From: Paralvinella palmiformis
Lineage: Eukaryota; Annelida; Polychaeta; Terebellida; Alvinellidae
NCBI GenBank assembly: GCA_025642065.1
Contig: JAODUP010000924.1
Span: 62,001 to 126,000, forward strand
Direction: 5' to 3'
Length of the DNA: 64,000 nt
This document shows positions 13,130 to 24,554 of this stretch, piece by piece (the first letter of the stretch is position 1; each line of letters starts with the position of its first letter). The notes under the pieces were generated by a model, which worked only from the letters and a program-made list of their open reading frames with translations, ran no database searches and was not told where the DNA came from. The position numbers and the translations under genes were made by a program.

Positions 13130-16100
13130 ATACTAGTTTGAAGCAAATAATATTACTTCTGCTTTATGCTTCTTATATTTGGAGAAAAAATATTTCAACG
13201 TGAACCTAAGCTGAATATTTGTCCCATTAAGCCTAAACCATGTTTAAACGTAGGTTTAAATAACAGCCAATAATTCGCAATTTTAGAAATATACAAAGCT
13301 CTGGTTGCAATCAGCCAACTAAAACAGCACTAAATAAAAGCCATAAAAAATATACTAAAGATTGTTATATTCAGCAGCACACACATGCAACAAGCGCTTA
13401 GAACTTGCTATATGTTTTTCATCTTCAAATAAATTAAAAATACAACAAAGACTGAAAAAGCAATCGACACAAATATATGACTCGATGTTCTTTTGAAATA
13501 TTCAAGAAAACACAAAAATCGGAAATCAAATATACTGAACATCGGATATCTACAAATCACCTCCTATATATGCATGCAAATTTAGCTGCAACACGCTAGC
13601 AAAGAACAACACCCATAGCAGTCCAATAATTAAAATAGTATTCATTTCCTTTGATTTAACTGCTATCATAGTATTTAGTGAAGATCTGTAAGAGGAAGGC
13701 CCATCATACATACTAATTATGATATATATATACTGGTTTCATTATTTTTCGTAGTAAAAGATACCTTCCCTTGTTTTGTTCAAGTAGATTGTGTGAAAAC
13801 TGACGAAAATAATTAAGTGTGTGTGTGTTTTATTTATTTATACAGACACACAAAGTGATCATGTTTCAATTAGTGTCAACAATTATCAGTGAGAGATTAT
13901 TATTAATCCACATGTATTATATTTCTACTAGTTTACATATATTTTTGTAGGAATTTCATTCTTGTATAGCTGCTAATCATTTTACAAAATATTTTGTGAA
14001 AATATGATTTTACTTTAATCTAGTAAGAAATTAGTAGATATAAAAATGGTTAAATTGTTTATAACAGTTGATTAAATTGTCAATTGAAAATTCCTATAAT
14101 ATTTATACAAGACTCTAGGTCCTAATCTTCTGTGTATCCATTTAAATATACAGACCTAGAATGACATACTGAATGTTTAATAAATTACTAAATACTTCTA
14201 TAAAAACAGTCATTAAGCTTACTTTACTTGATAGTGGCTGCCAATATCCACAGCTGCCTCTACAGAGGAACTCCAAACCCATGTGTTCCCAACATTTCTG
14301 GTTGCTGCTTGGTATTAATTAAACCCCCAAAGCTGTCAGATTAATTATGTCAAACTCAAATATGGGTTAGATCAAAGAATTAAATGCCTAACAAATATTG
14401 TGAATCATATAGCAAACGTTTACTGCGTTTCTTATTTAACCACAATGAGTAACTTGTATTAATCTATTTAGAATATAAATTTATTCAATATTTACATGTT
14501 ACAAATGACAGCTGATAAATTCCTGTATATTTTGTTGGGAAGGTGTTGTTTCGTCTCAAAACTGAAAGTTGTGCCAGGTCCAGTTTGACCTGCCACAGCT
14601 TTGGTTAAGTAACCTAATGACAACACACCTACTATAAACTACAATGATATACAACAGAACACCTTACCATCCGCTGTCCTTGGGCCTTTATATTCAATGT
14701 CTTGACCATTCTTGAAAACTTTCAATGTTGGATAGCCACTAATACCAAACCTAAGAGAGAAAAAAATTTTCAGTGAAATTATCAGGTAGAGTCATAATTA
14801 ATTAGGCATTACCAAATTATTAGTGAAGTTTTAAATACTATACTGAAAGGCAGAAATCTCACTGGCTTATATACAACATTATATAATTTGCTACCAACCC
14901 AGTAGTTGCCAAAATAAAAATAGACAGATTTACTGCCTATTTTCATATAATATTTAAAAAAAACATATTACAGATCATAGAAATGTAAATTAAAAAATAT
15001 TGTGTTACATCTGAGGCTATTTAATTTGTACAAAAAGCGAACAAAGTCATCAGATGTAAAAACTATTTTCTAATCTACACAGCCTGTTATTTCTTTGGCT
15101 TGTTAAAGAAGAAAACACCCAAGAATCAGTAAATATCTCATCAGTGACGGAGCATTATTTCCATTTGCAATTATGCTCTGCCTGTCTCTATAATGATTGA
15201 TGTTTTATGGCCACTTTTGTGCACATTGAAGGCTAATTTGACAAAGTGACCTCTAAAAGGAAATGTAGTGAATTCTAAGTCGAAAAACCTTTTAGATATA
15301 CCCAAGTCAAGATTCGAACTCAGGTGGTAGCAATCTGTGATCAATTGTGTTATCAGTTAGACCACAAAGATCCCCCCTCCTCTGTCTTTACAAAAAAACA
15401 TCAGATGATCAGCAAAGACCCCATTCATAGTCTATTCCTTGATGTTGTGAGGTAACTTGTATGTCTCAGTGATCCACAGAGCTATGTCAGTAGCATCTAT
15501 CTCTTCTGGTAGGGACACCCACAATGGACAGATTAATGGGTAGATGATGATAATTGGTGTTTTATGGCCACTTTTGTGTGCATGGTACGCTAAATGGGCC
15601 AAGCGACATCCAAAGGTAATGAAACAAAGTCAGAGATGAAACAAACTTCAGATATGCCCACGATGAGATTCAAACATGGGTGGTAGTGATCTAACATGCT
15701 ACAGCTAGACCACAGAGTCACCCTCAGGTCAAAGATGAGGTAGCCACAGTCAACAGCTACTTTATATTATTAGCTTTCATCACTCACCTGCTGGCCAAGT
15801 CTTTTTGTTCTGTCGCATCCACCTTAGCCAATGCCACGGGCGGATCATTCTGCTTCAGTTGTTCTGCAGCTTTCTCGTATTCTGGAGCCAACTGCTTACA
15901 ATGTCCACACCTAGTCACAGAAATAAGTAAATACAAAACAGCTGACTCATGGAGTAAATTAGTTAACAATTAATTAAATAATCGAGTAAAATGCTATAAT
16001 ATCAACAAGATGATCACATGAAACATTGTTTATAGAGCATCATTATAAGCTGTGTTGTAGAAATGAAATTTTTCCCAGGGGGATTTATAAATTTCAATGG

Positions 16101-18769
16101 GGCTTCTAAGGTATTTCAAACCAACGTAAAATTCAGGGGGGCAGTATAAACTCTGATCACATCACAGACATTAAAATGGAATAAAATGCCATTTCATTGT
16201 CATCAAACCCACATAACTACAGTTACTGACCATGGTGCGTAGAATTCAACCAAGATAGTTTCATGGCTGTCGATTACATCTTGAAAATTATCTTCATTTA
16301 GTACCAGAACACCTCCTTCCTCTTCAACGCCATCCACCAGATCTGTTTTGTCACCTAGTAAAAGAGAATTTAATTAATATCCACTGTATAAAATAACTTT
16401 GAAATACAAAAAGCTATATAGTGTCCAACTACTAGGTCAACGAGCTCATTTTAGCATATGAAATGGGAATTTCAATATTATTTTTCGAAAAATCAAAACT
16501 TCAAGAAGCACTTGTGAGTGGAGACTGAAATTGTGAGAAAATGAACTTAACGTCCATATGAAACAGCAGTCAAAGTATAAAAGAACTCAAAATTCTTCAA
16601 CATGGCCTACTGTTACACTGAAAATTATACAAGTGCCAAATCCATTTCAAGGTGTCCACGACCTCCTTTTTTAAGCAGCCAAAATCTCGGAAGGTATTTG
16701 TAGTTAGGGCTTAAAAATTTGCAGGAGTTAGTTTTCCATAAACAGGTATTTGTGTAATTTTTAAAAACAAAATCCATGATGGTGATCAAATAGGCACTGG
16801 GTGAGTTGGTGTAGAATGACCTAATAATCAGCAAAATTCAGTTATAAGCATTAAAACAGGCCATTCAATACTGAATCACGACATATACATATCAACTTTT
16901 CACAAATATCACGATACTTCAAAATATCAAATGAGGTAACCTTGGAAACGCCCTTGAATTGATACCATCATTCTTAGCCTTACTGAATCATGAACAAACA
17001 GCTGCATTCATGTATACCTCCTCACTCTTCAGAAACAACAGCTGTTACTACTGCCAAACAAAGCAATCAGTAAAGAATGTGACTGGCACATATATATTTC
17101 TACAATGAGATTTACTGGGTTAAAGTAATTTTCAGGCATAATTCATCACTAGATCTGGTGACAGACATGGGGTCAATTCAATAATTTATTATTGAATTTT
17201 TTAAAAATACATTTTGAATTGAAGTTTCCTACAAAATAAATTTACCATTTAATTCAAAAATATTTCTTCCATGACAATCCTACTTGGAATATAAACTACT
17301 CGGAGTAAAAAAGAGTCATTAAAAACAGGAATTGATCAATTTAGAATTGATCAATTTGATGTGGAATCGACCCCATGTCTGCCTAGTGATGATCATAATA
17401 ATAATTATAGACTATTATATATGATCGGAGTTAATAACTGTACATATTGTAAAGATCACACATTTAGTGTAGTTGCTTGCTTTTAATTATGATAGTAATA
17501 TTTTTGTGGACCATTTTGATTAGTAGAACAGCTGAATTCAAACTGTATGTATGTGTCTTATTTGCAACAAAGACATAGTTCTTTATGTGACACTGCACTG
17601 TTGGAGACGAGACCAAATGACCCTTTGTTTGTTGTGTGATTAATGGCACATTCTGTCCAGATTCCTTGTTTGCCTTACCATGGGATGTTTTTGCTGTCAG
17701 TTGCTGGCCATATAAATAGCCTGCTCTAGGAGCCATTTAAGATTTTCAATGGCTTTATCATTCAAGTGACTGATATCAGTGTGTTAATGTTGTGTACTGT
17801 GATATGACAGTGGAAAAGCCACCTGTTTCCCTGTAATGGGCCATAGATGCTGTGGTGGCTTAAATGATATTTGTTATTGTGGCCTGTAATCTTTACTGTG
17901 TGTGACCTATATGCAATGGTTGGTCTTGTTGTTCCATGTGTTAGAGGTCACGTCTGGGATGGTGTGCAGCCGCCACCTTTTGGCACTGAACTCTGCCCAC
18001 TGGAGACCCCACCTGCTTGATCCATGAGTAGATTGGCATGTTGTGATTGACTGTATGGTGTTTGTAGTTGTTTCAATAGCAATAAAAGGGGCTAGCATTC
18101 GAATCAAGGCAGGATGGATAGGAGACTTCATTAAGCAGCACATACACATGATACAGTACTTATAAGATATAAATTCCGAGCAGCCACAGAAAGTTATTTG
18201 TTCTCAGTTCTGGAACACATAAGTACTATCATAACCATGAGCTAACACTGCAATCTCACAACAAGTTAAGGAGCCCCCCCCCCCATACATCAAACACCTA
18301 ATCATGGCTAACACCTTTACTTTAGACTTTAGTAACAACGATGTTCATGTGGCCTTGTAGGCTTGTACTTGTTCAAGTTGTTGGGACGGCTTTTTAATTT
18401 GAATGATACTGTCATAACTGATTCAGATGTATTGAAAGAGTACTAGATTAATCTCCAAATTGCTCCCCCTTATATCCCATTTATTTGTATTGAGACCACA
18501 CACAAAATTAATCAGTAGCCATATCATAACCATGATAGACTCTAATGAGCATAATTCTACAAATGCTGAAATAGGCCTAAATAAACCCGGCGTGTAAAGT
18601 AAAAACTGGGTGCTTAACTTTAGAAAACAGGTGATAACAATCATGGTGCTAGGTTGTTCTACAAACCTTCTTCATCGGTCGTTGTTTCTGCAGATTCGTC
18701 ACAATTTGATACGACTGCAATGAATAGAAACACACTAAAGAATAACCAACACATTTTCCACGTCTCCAT
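6374..18769 (-). CDS. PDIA4: Protein disulfide-isomerase A4 (ERp72), complete, 11 exons
   Basis: ER-lumen thiol-disulfide oxidoreductase and isomerase that folds secretory proteins. Exons in coding order: 18769-18667, 16354-16231, 15910-15788, 14750-14668, 12549-12411, 11713-11511, 11163-11008, 10616-10465, 9218-9053, 8505-8263, 6789-6374. All junctions are GT/AG and phases agree, giving 635 aa (human PDIA4 is about 645). Residues 1 to about 23 are a signal peptide ([11 protein letters not shown] start, then a hydrophobic run). An acidic linker follows, then thioredoxin-like domains a0, a, b, b' and a'. CGHC motifs are at 77-80, 192-195 and 544-547. The cis-proline loops read SGYPTL, TGYPTL and SGYPTI. 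The protein ends in KEEL, the ER-retrieval signal. In both a0 and a, the Trp before CGHC is split across an intron (TG|G). In a' that position is Ser543 (TCG), not Trp. [10 protein letters not shown] and MDPKKDV closely match vertebrate PDIA4. Confidence 0.96.
7073..7717. mobile_element. Non-autonomous pogo/Tigger-like DNA element
   Basis: The ends are inverted repeats. The left starts CAGTCAGAATCTGTTAATCC. The reverse complement of the right end starts CAGTCAGAATCCATTAATCC. About 20 of the first 24 bases match. The element is 645 bp, lies in the last PDIA4 intron, and is flanked on both sides by TA-rich microsatellite. CAGT ends with a TTAATCCRAC-type run recall pogo/Tigger elements; the superfamily call is from memory. 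No transposase frame is present. Confidence 0.65.
7744..8146. mobile_element. Second pogo/Tigger-like element, directly adjacent
   Basis: The left end is ACAGTCAACCCCGC. The right end, reverse complemented, is ACAGTCTAACCTCAC, so the termini are imperfect inverted repeats. The interior (roughly 7785-8050) matches 62122-62350 in the opposite orientation, for example CATGATAATGCCC and TTAAATAAAGTGAT, so this is a dispersed family. A short C homopolymer lies near 7897. It is flanked by TATATA and GTATGTATATTT sequence. Confidence 0.6.
9390..9470 (-). repeat. Degenerate tRNA-like SINE fragment
   Basis: On the minus strand a tRNA-like stretch reads GATCGGTAGTGTTATTGG, then GGGGGTTCAACTCC, which resemble A and B boxes. 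Only this head is recognisable. It lies in a PDIA4 intron. Confidence 0.4.
10252..10343. mobile_element. hAT-type MITE, copy 1 (92 bp)
   Basis: Starts CAGACATGGGATCAATTC and ends GAATTGACCCATGTGTG, which is an inverted repeat. The 8 bases on either side are GCCTGGGT (10244-10251) and ACCTGGGT (10344-10351), 7 of 8 identical, as expected for a hAT target duplication. It is an internally deleted copy of the elements at 17162 and 49630 and lies between PDIA4 exons 8 and 9. Confidence 0.75.
12660..12815 (-). repeat. Degenerate tRNA-like SINE
   Basis: Read on the minus strand it contains GTGATTGGAGCACTGTACTG, then GGTTGTTGGTTCTAATCT, a tRNA-like A/B box arrangement with a non-tRNA tail. It is in a PDIA4 intron. 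The family assignment is uncertain. Confidence 0.4.
13076..13130. repeat. GT/TA compound microsatellite
   Basis: A GTGTGTGTGTATATA tract runs through TA repeats into GTGTGTGTGTGTATA. It has no gene content and lies in the fourth PDIA4 intron. The rest of that intron (13131-14667) shows nothing I can name. Confidence 0.9.
15192..15375 (-). repeat. Old tRNA-derived SINE, family A
   Basis: A diverged copy of the family whose tail, read on plus, starts GATTGATGTTTTATGGCCAC and whose head ends in a B-box-like GATTCGAACTCAGG. Many substitutions mark an older insertion. Intron of PDIA4. Confidence 0.65.
15551..15722 (-). repeat. tRNA-derived SINE, family A
   Basis: Full-length-looking minus-strand copy. 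It has the tail GGTGTTTTATGGCCACTTTT, the middle TTCAGATATGCCCACG, a decayed B box (GAGATTCAAACATGG) and the head CTAGACCACAGAGTC. It lies about 65 bases downstream, in the transcript sense, of PDIA4 exon 3. Confidence 0.75.
17162..17381. mobile_element. hAT-type MITE, copy 2 (220 bp)
   Basis: Left end CAGACATGGGGTCAATTC and right end GAATCGACCCCATGTCTG form an inverted repeat of about 18 bp with one mismatch. Flanking octamers TCTGGTGA (17154-17161) and CCTAGTGA (17382-17389) agree at 6 of 8 positions. The interior shares AAATATTTCTTC and TATAAACTACTC with the copy at 49630. It lies in PDIA4 intron 1. Confidence 0.8.
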
Positions 18770-19010
18770 CTTTCCAGTGAATGCCGCACAACACCTGCTT
18801 CGACCGCACTATGTCGTTATGCGCAAGACATATAGATCCAAAACACACCAATTATTTTTATTATATGTATATAGTATCATGACAGAAAGCATGATATTGT
18901 TACATCGTATTATCGAAGTGATAATATTGCTGAAAATTATTTAGTGATTATCAGAATTTATTAATATTTTACCCTGGTGCGTATGGATATAATTCAACTA
19001 ATGACCTGGA

Positions 19011-19029
19011 CCAATCAACGCCTGCCATG
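19011..19029 (+). promoter_or_regulatory. ERSE-like ER-stress response element
   Basis: The sequence CCAAT, nine bases, then CCATG lies about 240 bp upstream of the PDIA4 start codon. The ER stress response element is CCAAT-N9-CCACG, bound by NF-Y and ATF6/XBP1, works in either orientation and controls vertebrate PDIA4. Spacing is exact, with one mismatch in the second half-site. A looser ATTGG-N5-CCACG lies at 19203-19217. Function is inferred from pattern and position only. Confidence 0.35.
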
Positions 19030-19641
19030 TACTTTTTCTTTGCAGGGATCTCTAAGTTTCACAACAGGATTTTTAGAGCAACGGAGAGTGACTTTTTCAT
19101 TCGTATATTACTAGGTAAGCAGCGCCTGCATAAAATACCATTATTCAATAATACAGTATTATATTATTTAGCTCCAAATTTTCTTGATAGCTTTGTTATC
19201 GTATTGGTTTCACCACGACGGCTGACACCTGAAATGCAAGTTTGTTTTGCAATCACTAGCTGAACGCCAGATGTGCCCAATCAAGCAATGCGTGTAACAG
19301 CTCTAGTATTGTTAGACTCTAGATAACTTAAATAAATAATAACTGATAACTGTTTAACTGCACTTTGTCAAGAGTGGTTGGGGTTGTTGGGTGCGTAGAA
19401 ATATATGGAAATATTGCAAATAGTAAAATTCAAAAAATCAATGCAATATAATAATATATTCAGAGAGGAACAATAAGTAAACTACGGCGATACATTCATC
19501 ATTCATGCTACTTAAGCTAATCCGATAGGATAGCGTTGCATCGGTTTTCTGACTCACTTGTGGGGTAGTTTTGAGCTTAATATGAGAATTGGTGGAGTAT
19601 TTGATAGATCTTCTTAATACCCTTCTATACACATTACCAGA

Positions 19642-19819
19642 ACGCCTCCGTGGTCTAGTGGTAGCGTGTTGGACCACAGCTCACTATCACCCGTGTTCGA
19701 GGCTCGGTGTGGGCATATCTGAAGGTTATTTCATCGTTCACATCGCTTCATTACATTTGGAGGTCGCTCGACCCATTTAGCCTATCATGTACACAAAAGT
19801 AGCCGTAAAACATCAACCA
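19642..19819 (+). repeat. tRNA-derived SINE, family A
   Basis: Head CGCCTCCGTGGTCTAGTGG (A box), then a B-box region GTGTTCGAGGCTCGG, then the family tail GGGCATATCTGAAGG through CATTTAGCCTA to GCCGTAAAACATCAA. It sits in the intergenic region between the divergent PDIA4 and amidohydrolase genes. Confidence 0.8.
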
Positions 19820-20472
19820 TCTATCCACGTTACCAGATAGGGTAGTATACATACCAATAGTTTCGGTGTTTAATCGACATTTAAGACACACAGGAAACAA
19901 ATTAAGACAATGCTGTTCAAGCGTCATACGGTGATTGTTATATAATTGTTTTAATCCACTGATAAACATAGAAACTATATTACTGAAACAGGAGTAGTAT
20001 CCAGGACTCGGCAAGCAATGTATCGGTACAGTTTTGTAGGATATTTGATCTTATGCAAAGTTCATTGATTAAACATGAATCTGATTTTATACTTCACTTG
20101 AACTAAGTACATAACTTACTCTGCTTAAAGCTCTATTGCTCTAAGTGCATTACATGTTATTGACGAGATTTAAGCTCTTTATTTGTTTGCACATTGCCTT
20201 CTAGGTCTGAATTCGTACATTCCGCTTTCATAATGCATATGCATATATCTATGATAGCATACTGTTTCTAATTACCAATTACAGGAGCATATTCCATTGT
20301 CCAACCAGCATCTGCATGGTAAATTAGAACCCAGAACCTCTATTAAAATATTATGCCATACACCATGCAAATTGCTACGAACTCACCCTGTATCTCTATA
20401 CCTATATGTATACATATGTACGTACGCATGTCTGTATGTATATATGGATATGTACTTGTATATTTAAATACA

Positions 20473-20543
<71 letters not shown>

Positions 20544-20980
20544 CTGTTCTGTAATGTATGTGTTTGGTATGATTAGATAGGAACATAAACGGTCTTTTGT
20601 ATTTTGTACTGTAGAACGTTGTCAGAATTAAAAGGCAACACGCAATTAAGTCTGACTGGATGCTTTATCAATGAAGTACTATACCATTTATATTTTAACA
20701 TATATAACTAATTAATTTAATACTTATTTCAGAAAAGATAACACTAATATATCGCTGAAAATAATACAGTAAATGATATTACTGTCTTCTTAAAACTTCT
20801 ACCCAATACTTGTAAATGTTACATTTATGCCTTTATAAACAGTTCTCAACAACTGCGGAACTGCAGAAGTACGTGCGCGTGCGCAGAGACATATCAGCTC
20901 AGTCGGGCCGATTCGTGGTGTCTAAAGTGTGGGTCTGATAGCCAGTATTCTCTATATCATTACTACTGTTATTTCAGTTG
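19820..20980. other. Intergenic sequence between PDIA4 and the amidohydrolase
   Basis: No gene is supported. A compound microsatellite at about 20476-20541 runs (TA)n into (GT)n. The other frames open here are repetitive or low complexity. Confidence 0.5.
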
Positions 20981-21126
20981 GTTCCAATAGTTCAATGGCT
21001 ATAACATCGCGCTGTAAATATCCATGCCCGCCGGTTCAAATCCGTCACATACCTGTATTTGTGGGGTGTTTCCATCGGGAGTTTCTCTTCAGTCATATAT
21101 GTGCCCCGTGCCGAGGCTAAACAAAG
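20981..21126 (+). repeat. tRNA-derived SINE, family B
   Basis: Contains TTCAATGGCTATAACA (A-box-like), CCGGTTCAAATCCG (B box), then the family tail GTGGGGTGTTTCC and GCCGAGGCTAAACAAA. It is upstream of the amidohydrolase gene. Confidence 0.7.
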
Positions 21127-21265
21127 AATTTATCCTTTAAAACCTATACCTCGATTAATCTATACATAATTAAAGTAATACGTGGTTGAATTTAAGCATA
21201 CAAAAATGTACACTTCCACACATCTATACATACGTAGCCCTCTATATATCTGGGCTACTCATCAG

Positions 21266-21357
21266 CCTGTGGGTCCCAGATAATCCGCTTTTCGTATGTC
21301 ACATACGTGTCACGCCCACAGGGAAGCGGTTGATGTAGTCTACGTACAAAAAGCGGA
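21266..21357. repeat. Interleaved inverted repeats upstream of the amidohydrolase
   Basis: Two inverted pairs overlap in order. CCTGTGGG (21266-21273) pairs with CCCACAGG (21315-21322). TCCGCTTTTCGTA (21284-21296) pairs with TACAAAAAGCGGA (21345-21357) with one mismatch. Because the pairs interleave, the two hairpins would exclude each other or form a pseudoknot-like fold in RNA. No role is known. Confidence 0.4.
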
Positions 21358-21692
21358 AGCAAAAAAAAAATACCACTTGATGCCACAGCTCGTAGTTAAC
21401 AAGACGTGCATGTCGTTCAAAAGTATGTTAACATATATACAAGATAAATACTTTGACCCCAATGTTTACATCCAGCAGTAATTTGTTGTGGCTCAAAGGT
21501 ACAGAAAATATTTCGGCGCCACAGAAGCTGATCTGAGCTCCATTAATTCTGGATTCGAATAGCTAAATATAAATCCTACCTATATCAACCATACGGACGT
21601 GCGTGTGTGTGCGTGCGTGCGTGTGTGTGTGTGAATGTAGTACGCGTCAATAAAAATTTAACCTTGTATGCCAGCGAGACATTGGCATGTAA

Positions 21693-21772
21693 AGTGAGTT
21701 TGTTGTACAGTGAGTTTGTTGTACAGTGGGATAGTTGTACAGTGAAATAGTTGTACAGTGAGATAGTTGTAC
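21693..21772 (+). repeat. Five 16-bp direct repeats just upstream of the amidohydrolase start
   Basis: Five contiguous 16-mers match AGTGRRWTWGTTGTAC. The first two are identical (AGTGAGTTTGTTGTAC) and the last three read AGTGGGATAGTTGTAC, AGTGAAATAGTTGTAC and AGTGAGATAGTTGTAC. The array ends 61 bases before the proposed ATG, so it lies in the promoter or 5' UTR. A GT-rich tract at 21600-21632 precedes it. Confidence 0.9.
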
Positions 21773-21833
21773 ATGGAGACCGAGTCAAAAAGTGAACAAT
21801 TTAAATTACAGATACAACAGACCTGATATAACA

Positions 21834-24518
21834 ATGGACTCAGTGACCAATAAAGACAGACTCACTCTCATACACAATGCCAAGATATACGCCTTTGATG
21901 AAGCCGACTATAGCTGGATGCTATTTGACAACAAATCTGGATACATCAGAGCTTTGGGTCGTCGGGATCCACCAATTAATGATGCGACGCCAGATAACGT
22001 GATAGACGTCAATGGACGACGCGTTCTACCAGGTGAGGTGATAAACCAGTATAAACTATATACTACAGAGGATGTAATGGCGGATATTACGTACCTGAAA
22101 CGATTATCAAGTGTAGGAAATATTGAATTTTCTTAATTAAATAACAATAAATAGTTTTAGTAATGTTTCAGGTGCGCAATACGTGATTATTATTTATGTG
22201 TCTGATAGTCATTGTTGTGTTTGTAATTTCATCGAAATATTGCGCAATTTGTTTTAAATTATAAAACGTCCTTCTACGTAATACCTCAGTAAACTATGGA
22301 AGTAATATTCGGACAGGGAGTTAGTAATCTTTGCCGATAGCACAGTGGTCTAACCACTGTGCTGCAAACCTCGAGGGTCTGGGTACGAATCCAGCTCGTG
22401 GCCGTGTTGTGGGATAAGGGAGTCTGCCCTCGGTTGTTTATCCAATTCGTAGCCAGCAACGAGGTTAAATAACTCGATCCAACAGCATTGTGACTGAACA
22501 AAATAATCCAGGGCTGTTTTTTCTTTGATACTATTCTTAGCACCTGGGTTCAAACCCCGGTCGGGCTATATAAAAAAAGGTTTCATCTTTCACTTCGCCT
22601 CATTACATTTAGAGGTCGCTCGGCCCATTTAGCCTACCTCGTGCACAGACGCGACCGTAAAATAGTAACATTTACATTTGATAATCTTCTTATTTCAAGG
22701 GCTACACGAATCCCACATCCACCTTGGCTTGTACGGTTTGACCCTGACTTACCTCGATGCCTCTGGGTGTCGATCTGTTGACGAATTGAAAGAGCGCTTA
22801 CTCATCTTCGCCAAGAATAATCCCAACCGGAAGTGGATCCACGGTCACGGCTGGGAACAGGACCAACTGGGACGATATCCAGCCCGAGCCGACTTGGACT
22901 GCGTTTGTCCGGATCAGCCAGTTCTCCTGTTCCGCGTCTGTGGGCATATAGCAGTCGCTAACAGCAAAGCTCTCCAACTTGCCGGTGTGTATTATGTATT
23001 TATTTATTAGTAATCGAGGAAGTATATACGAGATAATAAGTTGGGTCCAGTGAGACATCGGTACTCGGCTCACAACATCGTGGGTGGATGACCACGTTTA
23101 ATATAGCGCAGCCGTCCCCACTGAATTAATTTTAAAAAGGGAGACGTTAAGACCCCCCTGAGCAGTGACTACCCTCGGGGTATTTTGGCTCCATCATCTG
23201 AGCGATGGGGGAGGCGTTATGAACAACCACTAAACGTGGGTATTGCTGTGGAAATATATTGTGAATAGGTCTAAACATTGACGTGTTGTCGTCGCCATTT
23301 TGTCCCTCTTAAGACAGACTAAAGGAACAAACCGCGGGCTAGTTCTGAACCTCGAACCCGCAATGTATCATATAAATGTACTATTAGGATTAATTGATAC
23401 CCTTTAACGCTGCTAAGAACCATAATGTGATGCAAACGAGGGGGCGCCTCCGTGGTCTAGTTGGTAGCGCGTTGGACCACAAATCACTGCCACCGAGTTC
23501 GAATCTAGGCGTGGGCATATCTGAAGGCTGTTTCATATTTGACTTCGCTTCATTACCCTTGGAGGTCGCTCGGCCAATTTAGCCTACAACGTGCACAAAA
23601 GTGGCCTTAAAATATTAATCATCGGGATGCAAACGAGGTTTTCCTGGATTTTATTTCTAATTCCTTATTTCTAGAGGATCTTATTTGTCTGATAACCATG
23701 TTTGTTCATCCGCAGCTGCCCTTTGGCATAATTGACGGAGATCTGCATATAGCTAATAAATTGAATGACAAAATGGCTCATTTTTGTATTGCTGTGGTGT
23801 ATATTTTTTTCATCGTAACATGTATTAAAGATATCCTCCTCTCATCCTGCTAACGTAATAGTCAAATGATTCTCGGGTTGCATATTTCTACGGAATGTAT
23901 TGTAGATACAGTTGGCATACTAAAGTCTTGGCGTGTGAATCCGGAATACGACCGTGAAACATGGACAAAATAGGTTATGATTTTAATTGATACAGGTATT
24001 GGCAGAAATACACCCGATCCAGAAGGTGGACGGATCGATCGCTACCCCGAAGGTCATTCGTTATGTGGCGAACCGACGGGCGTCATCCGGGAAGTTAGTG
24101 AAAAATTGTTTGCCGAATTCCTCATCCCAACTGAAACCGATATGTCGTCAGCGATTAAAGGTAAGTTCAACCCCCCACCCCCACCCCACCCCACCGGGGT
24201 TCCCCGATAGCGAAATAGTTAGAACGCTGAAGTGAAAACCTTCATATTTGGGTTCAAATCCCAGTATAACCTGTACTTGTGGGATGTTTCTCCATGGGGT
24301 TTCTCTTGGGCTTATGTCCCAGATGTGACCTGTGCTGAGGCCAAACAAATTACTCACTCTGTTTATCCGTCCGTTTGTTTTACTCAGTTACCGGTAACCG
24401 ACCACTTTTTATGTTATTGGTAAGGCTCTCAATATTTAGTTTTATTATTAGATAATTGTTGACAAATCTGAGATTTTTGGTGGTTCCAGTCTCTCCTTTT
24501 AGTATATGACTGATAATT

Positions 24519-24554
<36 letters not shown>

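Noticed and set aside
19203..19217. ATTGG-N5-CCACG as an ERSE-II site
   Set aside because: ERSE-II needs a one-base spacer (ATTGG-N-CCACG). The five-base gap does not fit.
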